Positions 44,227 to 53,667 of a stretch of 64,000 bases of DNA are shown in pieces. The stretch comes from JAAYUH01 sp964640995 (GTDB lineage Bacteria > Caldisericota > Caldisericia > B22-G15). The notes below the pieces were generated by a model that searched no databases, was not told the origin of the DNA, and worked only from the letters and a program-made list of their open reading frames with translations. The DNA is taken from contig CAZXJJ010000003.1 of assembly GCA_964640995.1 (NCBI GenBank), positions 1 to 64,000 on the forward strand, given 5' to 3'. Both the position numbers and the translations under genes were made by a program. Every line of letters begins with the position of its first letter. The first letter of the stretch is position 1.

Positions 44227-46400
44227 GGAAATTATTTAGATTAATTTTCCTTTTCTTTCTCCTATCCCTTTTCTTTATTAAATTTCCATTTTTAATTCCA
44301 TTTCTTTTTCTCCCAATAATTTTTATCAAAAGAAAAGATTTTATTATATTTTATTTGATCTTTATAATTTCAGGTGTTTTAAGAGTTTATTTTTATAAAA
44401 CACCAAAGTTTTTAGAACTTAAGGAAAATTCGATTAAAGGAGTTGTTATCTCTTATGAAAAAGAAAATAGTTTTGTTTTAAAAAATGAACTGGGAAAATT
44501 TTTAATCTATAAAAATGGTGATTTTTCATTAAATCCAGGAGATTTAGTTTCAATTGAAGGAAATTTTCTAAATAACTTAAAAGGAAATCCAGGAGAAGAA
44601 AGTTACTATATTTATCTCCTAACAGAAGGAGTTAAAGGAAATTTTTATGCAAACAAAATTAACATAGTGAGAAGAGGAGAGGGCTTTATTTATAAAATAA
44701 GAGAAAAAATTTATAATAATTTCGGTTTACTTAGCAAAACATCTGAAATTTTTAAAGGTTTTATTCTTGGTGGTAAAACAGTTGATAGTGAAATAAAAGA
44801 AATATTCAAATACAGTGGAACAATTCATCTTTTTGCAATTTCTGGAATTCATTTTGCAATTCTTGGAGGTTTTTTCTTTCTTTTTCTTAATCCTTTAATT
44901 GTTATCATCCTTCTTTTTGTCTATCTTTTTATCATTTTATTTCCTGTTTCAGCATTAAGGGCATTTTTTATGTATTCATTATATTTATTAGGGAAAGCAT
45001 CAAAAAGAGAAATTGATCCTTTAAATACACTTCTTTTTTCAGCAATGATTCTTATCTTAATAAATCCAATAAATATAATTTCACCATCCTTTTTATTAAC
45101 TTTTGTATCAACTCTTTCAATAATTACAATCTCTGAAAAACTAAAAAATCGCTTCTTAAACTTTTTAATAACTCCAATATTTATAACATTTGGTACATTC
45201 CCTATAATTATTTATTTCTTTCCCTTTTTTTCTTTTATAACACTAATATCAAACATAGTTATTATTCCAATAATTTCAATTATTCTTCCTATTGTCTTCT
45301 TTTTCTCATTAGTATCTTTATTAATTAAAGATATATTATTAATTCTTAAACCATTAGCAATTTTAATTGAAAAAATAATTTTATTTTTCTCTAATTTACC
45401 TCTATCTTCAATAGGAATCAAAAAGCCAACCCCTCTTTTTCTTATTTTTTATTTTTCTCTCTATTTCTTTATCATTTTAATATTTTTAAAAGAGTTAGAA
45501 TTCAAAAAAGTTAAAAATTATTTGATAATCTTCTCAATTTTAATTTTATTAACTTTTTCTTTTCCATACATAAGTGAATTTGGAAAGTTTAAAATTCTCT
45601 TTTTTGATGTTGGAGAGGGAGACTCAATTTTAATTAAAACCTCACATAATAAAACTATTTTAATTGATGGAGGAGGAGCCTCAGATAAAGATAAGAAAAG
45701 CCCTGGAATTAGAGTTTTAAATTCTTTAAAAAGATTAGGTATAAATAATATTGATTATCTTATATTTACTCATGAAGATATTGATCATATAGAAGGACTT
45801 TTTCATATTGTAAAAAGAGAGAAAATCAAAAATTTACTTTATCCAGATTTAAATTTGTCTTCATATGGAATTGATTTAATTAAAAATTTAAATGATAAGA
45901 AGGTTCGTATAGTTAATTTAAAAAGAGATGATGATTTTAAAATAGATAATGTGAAATTTTTTATTTTAAATCCATATCCTAAGGGAAGAGAATATTTAAG
46001 AGCAAATGATAATAATAACTCATTATGTATGCTTACTGAATATGAAAATTTCAAAATTCTTTTAACTGGAGATATAGAAAATGAAGTTATTGAAGAAATA
46101 TATTCACTTTACCCAGATAAGTTAAAAGACGTGTTTATCTTTAAAGTTCCTCATCATGGAAGTAAAAACTCATATAATGAAAATTTTTATTCTCTTTTAA
46201 ATCCTAAAATTTCGATTGTTTCAGTTGGACCAAATAGATTTGACCATCCATCAAATGAAATTATAAATTCTCTTTTGTCTTTAAAATCGAAAATTTTTAG
46301 AACAGATAAAGATGGTGCAATTGAAATAGAAATTTTTAAAGATAAATTTTTAGTTAAAAATTACAATTTTTCTGAAATAACTATTAATCTTTTTGATTGA
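44223..46400 (+). CDS. comEC: DNA uptake channel ComEC/Rec2
   Basis: 725 residues: short N-terminal helices and OB-like domain (about 70-150), the Competence core (about 160-440, GTIHLFAISGIHFAILGGF, ALRAFFMYSLYLLGKASKREIDPLNTLL) with ten or so helices, and a C-terminal metallo-beta-lactamase domain (about 460-720, FDVGEGDSILI, FTHEDIDHIEG, LTGDIENE, KVPHHGSKNSYNE). The nuclease motif HEDIDH is intact. It carries single-stranded DNA across the membrane. The start is TTG overlapping the comEA stop. With PilB/PilT in the window, natural transformation is likely. The 3' end overlaps the convergent methyltransferase by 40 bases. Confidence 0.94.
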   Translation: MRKLFRLIFLFFLLSLFFIKFPFLIPFLFLPIIFIKRKDFIIFYLIFIISGVLRVYFYKTPKFLELKENSIKGVVISYEKENSFVLKNELGKFLIYKNGDFSLNPGDLVSIEGNFLNNLKGNPGEESYYIYLLTEGVKGNFYANKINIVRRGEGFIYKIREKIYNNFGLLSKTSEIFKGFILGGKTVDSEIKEIFKYSGTIHLFAISGIHFAILGGFFFLFLNPLIVIILLFVYLFIILFPVSALRAFFMYSLYLLGKASKREIDPLNTLLFSAMILILINPINIISPSFLLTFVSTLSIITISEKLKNRFLNFLITPIFITFGTFPIIIYFFPFFSFITLISNIVIIPIISIILPIVFFFSLVSLLIKDILLILKPLAILIEKIILFFSNLPLSSIGIKKPTPLFLIFYFSLYFFIILIFLKELEFKKVKNYLIIFSILILLTFSFPYISEFGKFKILFFDVGEGDSILIKTSHNKTILIDGGGASDKDKKSPGIRVLNSLKRLGINNIDYLIFTHEDIDHIEGLFHIVKREKIKNLLYPDLNLSSYGIDLIKNLNDKKVRIVNLKRDDDFKIDNVKFFILNPYPKGREYLRANDNNNSLCMLTEYENFKILLTGDIENEVIEEIYSLYPDKLKDVFIFKVPHHGSKNSYNENFYSLLNPKISIVSVGPNRFDHPSNEIINSLLSLKSKIFRTDKDGAIEIEIFKDKFLVKNYNFSEITINLFD

Positions 46401-47095
46401 ATTGAATACTCTTCGCCCTCATAACCCCCAAAACAATTTATAGTTTTAAAACCTGATTTATTTAGATATAACTCTATCTCTTTGAGTGTAAAAATTCTAT
46501 ATATTCTTGTATAGGTTTTTATAACTCCATTCTTAATAATTACTCTTTCAGTTTTCAGTCTACTTGTCTTAAAATTTAAATCATTTCTTTCAAGAATATA
46601 AAAATCATCTACCTTTTCCCATCTCTCTTTTGGAAGATTTTTTAGCATATAAAATATATTTTCAATATCAAGAAAAAATTTCCCATTCTCTTTTAAAGAT
46701 AAATTAATTTTTTTGAGCAAAAAAAGATTCTCTTCATTAGAAAAATAGCCAAAACTTGTCCAAACAGAAATTGCTGCATCAAATTCTTTCTCAAAATTTA
46801 TCTCTCTCATATCCATTTTTATTAATTGAACATTCTCTAAATCTCCTTTTAATTTATTTGCAATTTCTATATATTTCTCATTAAAATCAACTCCAACTCC
46901 AAAAATTCTTCTTTTCCCAAGTTCTATAATGTGCCTTCCAATTCCACAACCTAAATCTAAAACTCTATCTTCTTTTTTAAGAGAAAGAGAATTTATTATA
47001 AAATTAACCTGTTTTATAGCGAGTTCTTCTTTTTGTTTTTCTAAATAAAGTTCAAGATAATTTTCATCAAAAAAATCAAAAAACCACTCTTCCAT
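46361..47095 (-). CDS. SAM-dependent methyltransferase (class I)
   Basis: 244 residues. Motif I is RVLDLGCGIGRHIIELGKR at about 42-60, followed by FGVGVDFNEKYIEIA, MDMREINFEKEFDAAISVWTSFGYF and LKENGKFFLDIEN. The N-terminal WFFDFFDENYLELYLEK resembles methyltransferases often annotated as type 11 or 25. The substrate is unknown. It is convergent to comEC with a 40-base overlap and divergent from the 6S-like RNA, from which it is separated by about 90 bases including the RNA promoter. Confidence 0.82.
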   Translation of the reverse strand: MEEWFFDFFDENYLELYLEKQKEELAIKQVNFIINSLSLKKEDRVLDLGCGIGRHIIELGKRRIFGVGVDFNEKYIEIANKLKGDLENVQLIKMDMREINFEKEFDAAISVWTSFGYFSNEENLFLLKKINLSLKENGKFFLDIENIFYMLKNLPKERWEKVDDFYILERNDLNFKTSRLKTERVIIKNGVIKTYTRIYRIFTLKEIELYLNKSGFKTINCFGGYEGEEYSIQSKRLIVISEKL

Positions 47096-47147
47096 AATTT
47101 CCTCTTAATTTAAATCTTACAAAAATTTTTATAGAAATTTAAGTTGT

Positions 47148-47176
47148 TTGAATAAAATAAAAAATTTTGATATTAT
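47148..47176 (+). promoter_or_regulatory. Strong promoter of the 6S-like RNA
   Basis: TTGAAT at 47148-47153 and TATTAT at 47171-47176 are separated by exactly 17 bases of A+T. Transcription would start at about G47183, precisely where the closing stem of the structured RNA begins. Confidence 0.65.
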
Positions 47177-47182
47177 TAAATT

Positions 47183-47347
47183 GACCCTCGGGCTATCGTG
47201 TTGAAAAGGATGGGTTGGGCCAACACGGTAAAAAATGGGATTCAATACTTTATAATCTCTTCCGGGATGGAGAGTTATAAATAAGAATCCCACCTGCTTG
47301 GATGCAGGTTCAATCCTATCCTGACTCACGTAGCCTGGGGGATTTTT
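47183..47347 (+). ncRNA. ssrS: Structured RNA, probable 6S RNA
   Basis: About 165 bases, clearly richer in G+C than its surroundings. Closing stem: CCCTCGGGCTA with TAGCCTGGGGG, then CGTG with CACG. After an internal loop, AGGATGGG-TTG pairs with CAA-TCCTATCCT (one G-U, one bulge). An asymmetric bubble follows whose 3' strand carries a perfect hairpin CCTGC/GCAGG. The apical arm is TGGGATTC with GAATCCCA, then TTTATAA with TTATAAA and CTC/GAG. Closing stem, central bubble with a 3'-side hairpin and long apical arm is the layout of 6S RNA, which binds RNA polymerase. The 3' stem is followed by ATTTTT. The last G-run also serves as the putative ribosome binding site of the rseC-like gene, so a cis-regulatory leader is the alternative. 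Confidence 0.6.
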
Positions 47348-47350
47348 GAT

Positions 47351-47800
47351 ATGAAAGAAATTGGAAGAGTTTTAGAGAATAAAAATAATTTTTCCTTAGT
47401 TGAAGTTGGTGGCCCTTATTGTGACAGTTGTATTAGTCAAGAGAAATGTTTTTTTCATAAAGAAAGAGAAAAAATAGTTGAAGCAGAAAATAGCCTAAAT
47501 GCAAAACCAGGAGATCTTGTTCTATTAGATATACCATCTAAAAAATATGTATTGATTACTTTTATAATTTATTTAATTCCTATTATTTCAATGTTTATTG
47601 GAGCATTACTTGGTGAATATTTTTTTAAAGAAGTTTATTTTAAAGGAGAAAACATTTCTCCAATTTTATTTGGTTTTCTATTTTTACTAATTTCAGTTTC
47701 AATAATAAAAGTTTTTGGTAAGAGAGTTTTTTTAAGACCAAGAATTGAAGATATAGTTGATGTGGATTTTTTTAAAAATTTCACTAATAAAATTTCTTGA
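47351..47800 (+). CDS. RseC/MucC-like membrane protein
   Basis: 149 residues. Cysteine cluster CDSCISQEKC near residue 25 (a redox or metal site typical of RseC), a small beta domain, then two hydrophobic helices at about 72-95 and 105-126. RseC proteins influence sigma-E signalling, SoxR reduction or Rnf-related electron transfer; which applies here is not clear because no rse or rnf gene is visible. The start codon follows the 6S-like RNA by three bases, and its ribosome binding site GGGGG lies in the RNA closing stem. Confidence 0.8.
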   Translation: MKEIGRVLENKNNFSLVEVGGPYCDSCISQEKCFFHKEREKIVEAENSLNAKPGDLVLLDIPSKKYVLITFIIYLIPIISMFIGALLGEYFFKEVYFKGENISPILFGFLFLLISVSIIKVFGKRVFLRPRIEDIVDVDFFKNFTNKIS

Positions 47801-47843
47801 TTTAATAGAAAAAATTGATATATTAAATTCAAGGAGATAAATT

Positions 47844-48668
47844 ATGGGAATTGAAGGTAATGTTAAGGACTTTCCATTAATTGATGTATTAAATCTTCTC
47901 TCCTTTGGAAACAAAACCGGAGTTTTAGTAATATCTGGAAAAAAAAATGATGAAACAATTAATGGAGAAATTTATTTTCAAGGCGGAAAAATTATTGATG
48001 CTATATGTGGAAATAAAAGGGGAGAAGAGGCATTTTATTCAATATTTTTAATGAGTGAGGGAAATTTTACTTTTAAAACTCAAAACATAAACATAATACC
48101 TAAAATTGAAAAAAGTTTTGATAATCTTCTTCTTGAAGCAATAAGAAAAGCAGATGAGTTGAAAGTTTTATACTCAAAAATACCAGATCTTACAACTATT
48201 CTTGAAACAAATCCAAATGTTGAAGCAAGTGAAATTCGCCTTTCATCAGATGAGTGGCAAGTTTTAAATTTATTTAAAGAGAGAAAAAGCATTAGAGAAG
48301 CACTTAAAATTTCACCTTTTTCAGAATTTGAAACCTTAAAATCAATTTATCTTTTACTTTCATTTAATCTTTTGACAAAAGCAGAAGAGATTGAAATTGA
48401 TTTATCAAAAATTGTTCCAAAAAGAGTAATTTCTCCAGTTAAAGATGCTCTATCAATTTTGGGTCTTTCTCAGCCAAGAACAATTTGTGAAAAAGTTTTA
48501 TTTAAGGTTGATGGATTAAAAAGTTTACAAGATATTGCAAATGAACTTAAAATTTCGAAAAATGAAATTTTAAGTTGCTTTATAAAACTTCTTAAAGAAA
48601 CAAAAATTATTGCGAATATATCTCTTGAAAAAATAAAAACAATTGAAAGATTAACAAAGGAGGAGTGA
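47844..48668 (+). CDS. DUF4388 (PATAN)-domain protein
   Basis: 274 residues. N-terminal DUF4388 domain at about 1-95: MGIEGNVKDFPLIDVLNLLS, TGVLVISGKKND and GEIYFQGGKIIDAICGNKRGEEAFYSIF. The C-terminal part contains helical winged-helix-like segments (EWQVLNLFKERKSIREAL and TICEKVLFKVDGLKSLQDIANELKISKNEI). Such proteins occur with gliding, pilus or signal-transduction modules in many bacteria; a protein-protein role is assumed. GGAGAT lies before the ATG. It is the second gene of a unit that continues into the 7-TM gene with no gap. Confidence 0.8.
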   Translation: MGIEGNVKDFPLIDVLNLLSFGNKTGVLVISGKKNDETINGEIYFQGGKIIDAICGNKRGEEAFYSIFLMSEGNFTFKTQNINIIPKIEKSFDNLLLEAIRKADELKVLYSKIPDLTTILETNPNVEASEIRLSSDEWQVLNLFKERKSIREALKISPFSEFETLKSIYLLLSFNLLTKAEEIEIDLSKIVPKRVISPVKDALSILGLSQPRTICEKVLFKVDGLKSLQDIANELKISKNEILSCFIKLLKETKIIANISLEKIKTIERLTKEE

Positions 48669-49379
48669 ATGAATCTTCAGAATTTTTTGTACCCAGCGAT
48701 TCTTGCTTTAATATTCCAATTTTTCATTTTAATTGCTTTAAGAATTAGAAGAGGGGTTTCTTTAGCGTTTTTCTATCTTTTGATAGGTGGAGTTCTGTCT
48801 ATCATTCAATTTGTTAGTTTTCCAGGTTATTTAGCATTACTAAGGGGTTTAAGTGTTCAAGGAATACCACTTATTCCTGTTTATTTTATCTCAATTGTCA
48901 TAATTTCAATTTTCATAATTTTTGAAATGTTTGATATTGAGATAAGTAGAAACTATACTATTTCTTTAATTTTCGGAAGAATTCTTGTTATTCTCCTCTT
49001 TTTCTCAATTTTTTTTATAGAATATCTTTTATCATCTTTAGGCACAGAAAAATTTGAACTTAAAAATGTTTTTGATTATGTTTATCTAATAACAGGAAAA
49101 CCAACCCAAATTTTAATAACTCTTGCATTTTTTGTTGGTGCAATATTTGTTGCATTTCTTGTATATGCACTTTTAAGAGCAATTAAATTTCCATTCGTAA
49201 TTGCATCAATTATATCTATCTTTGCTGGTGGTCTTGTTAATATGATGAGTGTAATTTTTCCTCTTTTCTTTGTTGTTCCTCAAATGTTCTTTGGTGTTTT
49301 CTATCACCTTGCTTTTGTTGGAGTAATTTTATCTCTGTTCACATTTATACTTTGGGGTTGGGTGAAAGGAAAAGAGTAA
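48669..49379 (+). CDS. Seven-helix membrane protein, unknown function
   Basis: 236 residues with seven hydrophobic helices (about 5-25, 33-54, 69-92, 101-122, 149-173, 178-199, 208-232) and only short loops; one extracytoplasmic or cytoplasmic loop of about 25 residues (LGTEKFELKNVFDYVYLITGKP). No retinal lysine, histidine-kinase or transporter motif was found, and it is not related to the heliorhodopsin. It begins right after the stop of the DUF4388 gene, with GGAGG inside that gene, and overlaps the helicase, so a shared function is likely but undefined. Confidence 0.65.
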   Translation: MNLQNFLYPAILALIFQFFILIALRIRRGVSLAFFYLLIGGVLSIIQFVSFPGYLALLRGLSVQGIPLIPVYFISIVIISIFIIFEMFDIEISRNYTISLIFGRILVILLFFSIFFIEYLLSSLGTEKFELKNVFDYVYLITGKPTQILITLAFFVGAIFVAFLVYALLRAIKFPFVIASIISIFAGGLVNMMSVIFPLFFVVPQMFFGVFYHLAFVGVILSLFTFILWGWVKGKE

Positions 49380-51586
49380 TTAAAGACCCATTAATTGAAA
49401 AATTAATAGAATCAAAAAATTATAAGAATAATATAAGAAATATTATTGAATTAGATGAATTAGAGCCAGATCTTGTACCATTAGATTTTTTAAGTGATGA
49501 TTTAAAACAAAAATTAAAAAAACTTGGCATAAAGAACTTTTATAAATATCAAAAGGAAGTTTATGACTCAATAAAAAATAGAGAAAACATAGCAATTATT
49601 TCGCCAACAGCATCAGGAAAAACAATTGCTTTTCACCTACCAATTTTTGAATTTATAAAAAATGGTGAAAAAGCAATCTACATTTATCCAACAAAAGCAC
49701 TAACAAGAGACCAAGAAAGGCAAATTTTAAATTTAACAGAAAACCTAATCTGTGGAGTTTATGATGGTGATACAGACCTTTCATCAAGAAAAAAAATAAG
49801 AGAAACTTCACAAATATTATTAACAAATCCTGAAATGATTCATTATTCAATTCTTCCATATCACACAAATTGGAGTAGATTTATAAGTCGACTCTCTTAT
49901 GTTGTATTTGATGAAGCACATATCTATAATGGAGTTTTCGGTTCAAATGTCTCATCTCTTATAAGAAGAATGAAGAGAGTATTTAATTTTTATGAAAAAG
50001 ATGTAAAATTTGTCTTTTCTTCAGCAACAGTTGGAAACCCAGAAGAGTTTTTTGGAAATCTTTTTGGAGAAAAAATTAAAGTAATAAGAGGAGATGGAAC
50101 TCCAAGAAAAAAGAAAAAATTTATTTTTATAAAAACTCCAGATGAAAGGTCAGTTCTTGTAGAAGCAATGTGGATAACAGAACTTCTTATAAACTCAGAT
50201 TATAGAGGAATTGCATTCATGAGAAGTAGAAAGGGAGTTGAACTTCTTTATAGATATCTAAGAGAAAAGTTAGATGATAATTTATCTAAAAAGGTTTTGC
50301 CATATAGAGCAGGGTACTCAAAGGAAAGAAGAAGAGAAATTGAAAAGAAACTTCTTCATGGGGATATAAATTTTGTAATTTCAACTAATGCACTTGAACT
50401 TGGAATTGATATTGGAGAGTTAGACACTGTTTTAATAGTTGGTTATCCTGGAACAATTTCTTCATTTCTTCAGGAAAGTGGAAGGGCAGGAAGAAAAAGA
50501 GAAGGTTATACAATTTATATTGCAGATAAAGACCCTTTGAATGAATATATTGTTAATCACCCTGAAGAAATTTTTGAAAAAGGAAGTGAAAACCTGATAA
50601 TCGATCCTGAAAATCCAAATTTATTAAAAAAACATACTATATGTGCTTCCTTTGAAATTCCAATTCATAAAAGTGATGAATTTTTTATAAAAGAGATTTG
50701 TGAAAATTTAAAAAAAGAGGATAAATTAAAAGAGATAGACGGAAGATATATTCCAAATGTAATAAATTTTCCGCATAAAAATGTAACACTGAGAAGTTTT
50801 GAAGAGGATGATTTTGTTCTTTATGATGAAGATGGAAAAGAGATTGAGAGAATTGATGAAAGAAGAGCATGTACAGAAGCACATCCTGGTGCAGTTTACT
50901 ATTTTGAAGGTGATTCATTTATAGTTAAAGATATTGATAAAAGAAACAAAGAAATATATCTTATCAAAAAAGAGGTTGATTATTACACACAATCTCTTGA
51001 AATTGTCTTAACAAAAATTTTAAAAAAAATAAATAACAAAAAGGAGAGAGAACTCCAAGTTTTTTATGGTGAACTTGAAGTAACATCTCAAATTTATGGA
51101 TATCAAAAGAGGAAACATTTTACAAATGACCTCATTGGAGAATATCCACTTGAACTTCCGAGAATGGTTTTTGAAACAAAAGGGCTATGGTTTATGATAA
51201 ATGAAGAAATTAAAAAAGAGGTGCTTAAAAATCATTTTGATTTTAATGGTTCAATTCATGCATTGGAACACCTTTTAATTGGAGTTTTTCCACTCATTGC
51301 TATTTGTGATAGAAGAGACCTTGGAGGTCTTTCACATCCTATTCATCCAGATACAGATAAACCAACAATATTTATTTATGATGCTTATCCTAGTGGAATT
51401 GGATTTTCAAAAAAGGGTTTTGATTATATAGAAAAATTACTCTCTTATGGATATGATGTTATCAAAAATTGTAAATGTGAAGATGGATGCCCATCTTGTA
51501 TCTATTCTCCAAAATGCGGAAACAAAAATAAACCACTTGATAAAAAAGGTGCAATTCTAATTCTCGAGAAAATCTTAAATTTATAA
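49352..51586 (+). CDS. DEAD/DEAH-box helicase with DUF1998 domain (MrfA-like)
   Basis: 744 residues. Helicase core: SPTASGKTIAFHLP (motif I), VVFDEAHIYNG (motif II), SSATVGNPEEFF (motif III), then ISTNALELGIDIG and QESGRAGRKREG (motif VI). The C-terminal DUF1998 zinc region has CKCEDGCPSCIYSPKCGN, with four clustered cysteines. This layout matches MrfA/Hrq1-like DNA repair helicases that act on interstrand crosslinks. The exact start is unclear: TTG at 49352 or 49358, both within the preceding membrane gene. It is the last gene of the rseC-led unit. Confidence 0.9.
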   Translation: MGLGERKRVIKDPLIEKLIESKNYKNNIRNIIELDELEPDLVPLDFLSDDLKQKLKKLGIKNFYKYQKEVYDSIKNRENIAIISPTASGKTIAFHLPIFEFIKNGEKAIYIYPTKALTRDQERQILNLTENLICGVYDGDTDLSSRKKIRETSQILLTNPEMIHYSILPYHTNWSRFISRLSYVVFDEAHIYNGVFGSNVSSLIRRMKRVFNFYEKDVKFVFSSATVGNPEEFFGNLFGEKIKVIRGDGTPRKKKKFIFIKTPDERSVLVEAMWITELLINSDYRGIAFMRSRKGVELLYRYLREKLDDNLSKKVLPYRAGYSKERRREIEKKLLHGDINFVISTNALELGIDIGELDTVLIVGYPGTISSFLQESGRAGRKREGYTIYIADKDPLNEYIVNHPEEIFEKGSENLIIDPENPNLLKKHTICASFEIPIHKSDEFFIKEICENLKKEDKLKEIDGRYIPNVINFPHKNVTLRSFEEDDFVLYDEDGKEIERIDERRACTEAHPGAVYYFEGDSFIVKDIDKRNKEIYLIKKEVDYYTQSLEIVLTKILKKINNKKERELQVFYGELEVTSQIYGYQKRKHFTNDLIGEYPLELPRMVFETKGLWFMINEEIKKEVLKNHFDFNGSIHALEHLLIGVFPLIAICDRRDLGGLSHPIHPDTDKPTIFIYDAYPSGIGFSKKGFDYIEKLLSYGYDVIKNCKCEDGCPSCIYSPKCGNKNKPLDKKGAILILEKILNL

Positions 51587-52633
51587 AAATTCTCCTTTTC
51601 TTTTGATAGAAGCATTTAAAATAATAAACAGAGTAAAGTTAATTAAAATCAGAATTAGAAAATAGAAAATTGGATTTTCTATAGTTCCTTTTTCTGCTAT
51701 TTCTAGAATTGGTTTTATAAGGTAATATGTTGGGAAAATTTTTGAAACAAGTTCTGGAATTTTTGGAAATAGAGTTTGAATTACTGGAAAGAAAAGGACC
51801 ATTCCTCCAATTTTCCAAAAAGAAAGAAGTGTTGCAAAATCATTAATATATATTCCAAGAATTATCCCCAAAGTTGTTGCCATTAAGGTACCTAAAAAAC
51901 TTAAAATTATTAACATAAAGGGATTAATCATAAAGATATTATTAATAATTAAAATGATTATTCCTGTAAATAAACTAACTACGAAACCAAATAACCATTT
52001 TGATGCCAAAATTTCATTGAGTTGAAGCGATGTCGCTTTTAATGCATCAAGTGTTTTCTTTCTTTTTTCTTCAATCAAAGATGTTGAAGGAATAAATAGA
52101 CCACCAAAAAATATTGCTATCATAACTATTAATGGAAAAACTCTTAATTTTATTGGTATTCCCTTTTCACCTATTTCCTCAGTTTCAATTTTAACTTCTA
52201 TTTCTTTTTGAGAAATTTGTCGAATTAAATTTCCAAAAGTTACAACAATTATTGCTCTATTTTTTGCATAACTTTCTCCAAAAATAAAACTCTTTAAGGT
52301 GATTTTCTCTCCACTTTTTAAATTTTCATCAAAATCTTTTAGTATAACTATTCCAATATCTATAACACCATCAGTTACTGCTTTTTTTAAGGAATCTATT
52401 GTTTTATACTCTTTTGTTATTATTGATTTTGTATCATATAAAAATGTTTTTATATTTGACTCTCTTTCTAAATATATGCCTAATCTTGGGGTCCTCATAT
52501 AAAAAGCACCAAGAACTAATGAAAGAACAATTGATATTAAAAATGGTGCAATTAGAGACCAAATTATAATGAATCTTTTTGAACCTATTTTAAATTCTTT
52601 TAATAGTAAAATAAATATTTTTCTTATGCTCAT
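51581..52633 (-). CDS. ABC-2 type exporter permease (second)
   Basis: 350 residues: first helix at about 20-45, an extracytoplasmic domain (about 50-165, KSIITKEYKTIDSLKKAVTDGVIDIGIVI) and five C-terminal helices, the ABC2_membrane_3 layout. Cargo unknown. It overlaps the other permease by four bases and the convergent helicase by six bases. The set of one ATPase and two related permeases suggests a heterodimeric exporter for drugs, lipids or antimicrobial compounds. Confidence 0.88.
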   Translation of the reverse strand: MSIRKIFILLLKEFKIGSKRFIIIWSLIAPFLISIVLSLVLGAFYMRTPRLGIYLERESNIKTFLYDTKSIITKEYKTIDSLKKAVTDGVIDIGIVILKDFDENLKSGEKITLKSFIFGESYAKNRAIIVVTFGNLIRQISQKEIEVKIETEEIGEKGIPIKLRVFPLIVMIAIFFGGLFIPSTSLIEEKRKKTLDALKATSLQLNEILASKWLFGFVVSLFTGIIILIINNIFMINPFMLIILSFLGTLMATTLGIILGIYINDFATLLSFWKIGGMVLFFPVIQTLFPKIPELVSKIFPTYYLIKPILEIAEKGTIENPIFYFLILILINFTLFIILNASIKRKGEFL

Positions 52634-53667
52634 ATTAATCTCCTTTTAAGAATTAAAGAACCAATTAAAAATAGAATACCCTGTGTTATTATCAATATTA
52701 AAATGTTAAAATTAATATCCTTTAAAGTTGAACCAAAATTTATAATCTTATGAAGACCATCAGCAATATAATATGATGGAATAGTTTTAACCCAACTAGT
52801 TAGTGAACCAGGAGCAAGTATATTAAATGAAGGAATTAAAAAAATTATGAAAATAAGAAAACCATAACCAATTATTGACATAATATCTTTTGCAATTGAA
52901 CCTATTAAAAAACCGATGCTTATTGTAAATAAAGTTCCTAAAAAAAGCATTACAAAAATTGGAAGAAAATTTTTAAATCCATTTGTAATTAAAATAAATA
53001 AAATTGAGGGAATAAGAGTTATTATTAAACCAATTATTCCTTTTGAAAAGAAAATTTCACTCACTGTAGTAGGAGTTGACAAAAGAGCAAAAATTGTTTT
53101 ATTCTCTAATTCCTCGGATATAAGATTCGCCAAACCAAATGTTTCAGTTATTATTAAAAAGAAAGCAAAAATTGGAATTAATCTTTTAGAAGGAGGAATT
53201 TGTTTTCCAACTAAATCAACTCCTATTATTTCATTTTCACTTTCAATGTTTAAAAAATAACCAAATTCAGTATGAAAAAGTTCTTTTGCTATGTATTCAT
53301 ATGCTTCTTTCATCTCTTCCTCTGTATTTGCATTTATAATTAATTTTATTTTTTTATCTTGTTGAACATCTTTAGGAAAATAAATTCCAAATGATATTTC
53401 TCCTTTTTCAACTTTATCTCTTAAATTCTCAATCGATACTCCTTTATAAACATCAGTGTTATGAGTTTCAAGAAAAAAATATATTTTTGAAAGAGGGGTT
53501 TCTGAATAAATTCCAATTTTAACTTTATCTTCTTGAGTTTTTGGAAGAGCGAAGTAAATTATTAAATATGCAACGAGTCCAAGAATTGTAATAAAAGAAA
53601 AAAATCTATTTTTAAAAAACAAAGTTAAATCTTTTTTGGTTAAAGTTAAAACATTTTTTAAATTCAT
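52630..53667 (-). CDS. ABC-2 type exporter permease (first)
   Basis: 345 residues with the same layout as its neighbour: an N-terminal helix (about 22-42), a soluble insert (VEKGEISFGIYFPKDVQQDKK) and a C-terminal membrane domain with NLISEELENKTIFALLSTPTT, the sequence after the second helix common to this class. It overlaps the ATPase gene and the second permease by four bases each, so all three are translated together. It is paralogous to the second permease but clearly diverged. Confidence 0.88.
   Translation of the reverse strand: MNLKNVLTLTKKDLTLFFKNRFFSFITILGLVAYLIIYFALPKTQEDKVKIGIYSETPLSKIYFFLETHNTDVYKGVSIENLRDKVEKGEISFGIYFPKDVQQDKKIKLIINANTEEEMKEAYEYIAKELFHTEFGYFLNIESENEIIGVDLVGKQIPPSKRLIPIFAFFLIITETFGLANLISEELENKTIFALLSTPTTVSEIFFSKGIIGLIITLIPSILFILITNGFKNFLPIFVMLFLGTLFTISIGFLIGSIAKDIMSIIGYGFLIFIIFLIPSFNILAPGSLTSWVKTIPSYYIADGLHKIINFGSTLKDINFNILILIITQGILFLIGSLILKRRLI

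Noticed and set aside
47270..47330. tRNA-like GGTTCAATCC in the RNA before the rseC-like gene
   Set aside because: The flanking bases do not form a five-pair T stem and no acceptor or anticodon arm can be drawn; the bases pair better in the 6S-like fold.
48669..49379. Second rhodopsin-like protein
   Set aside because: It has seven helices, but no lysine in the last helix and no rhodopsin signature.
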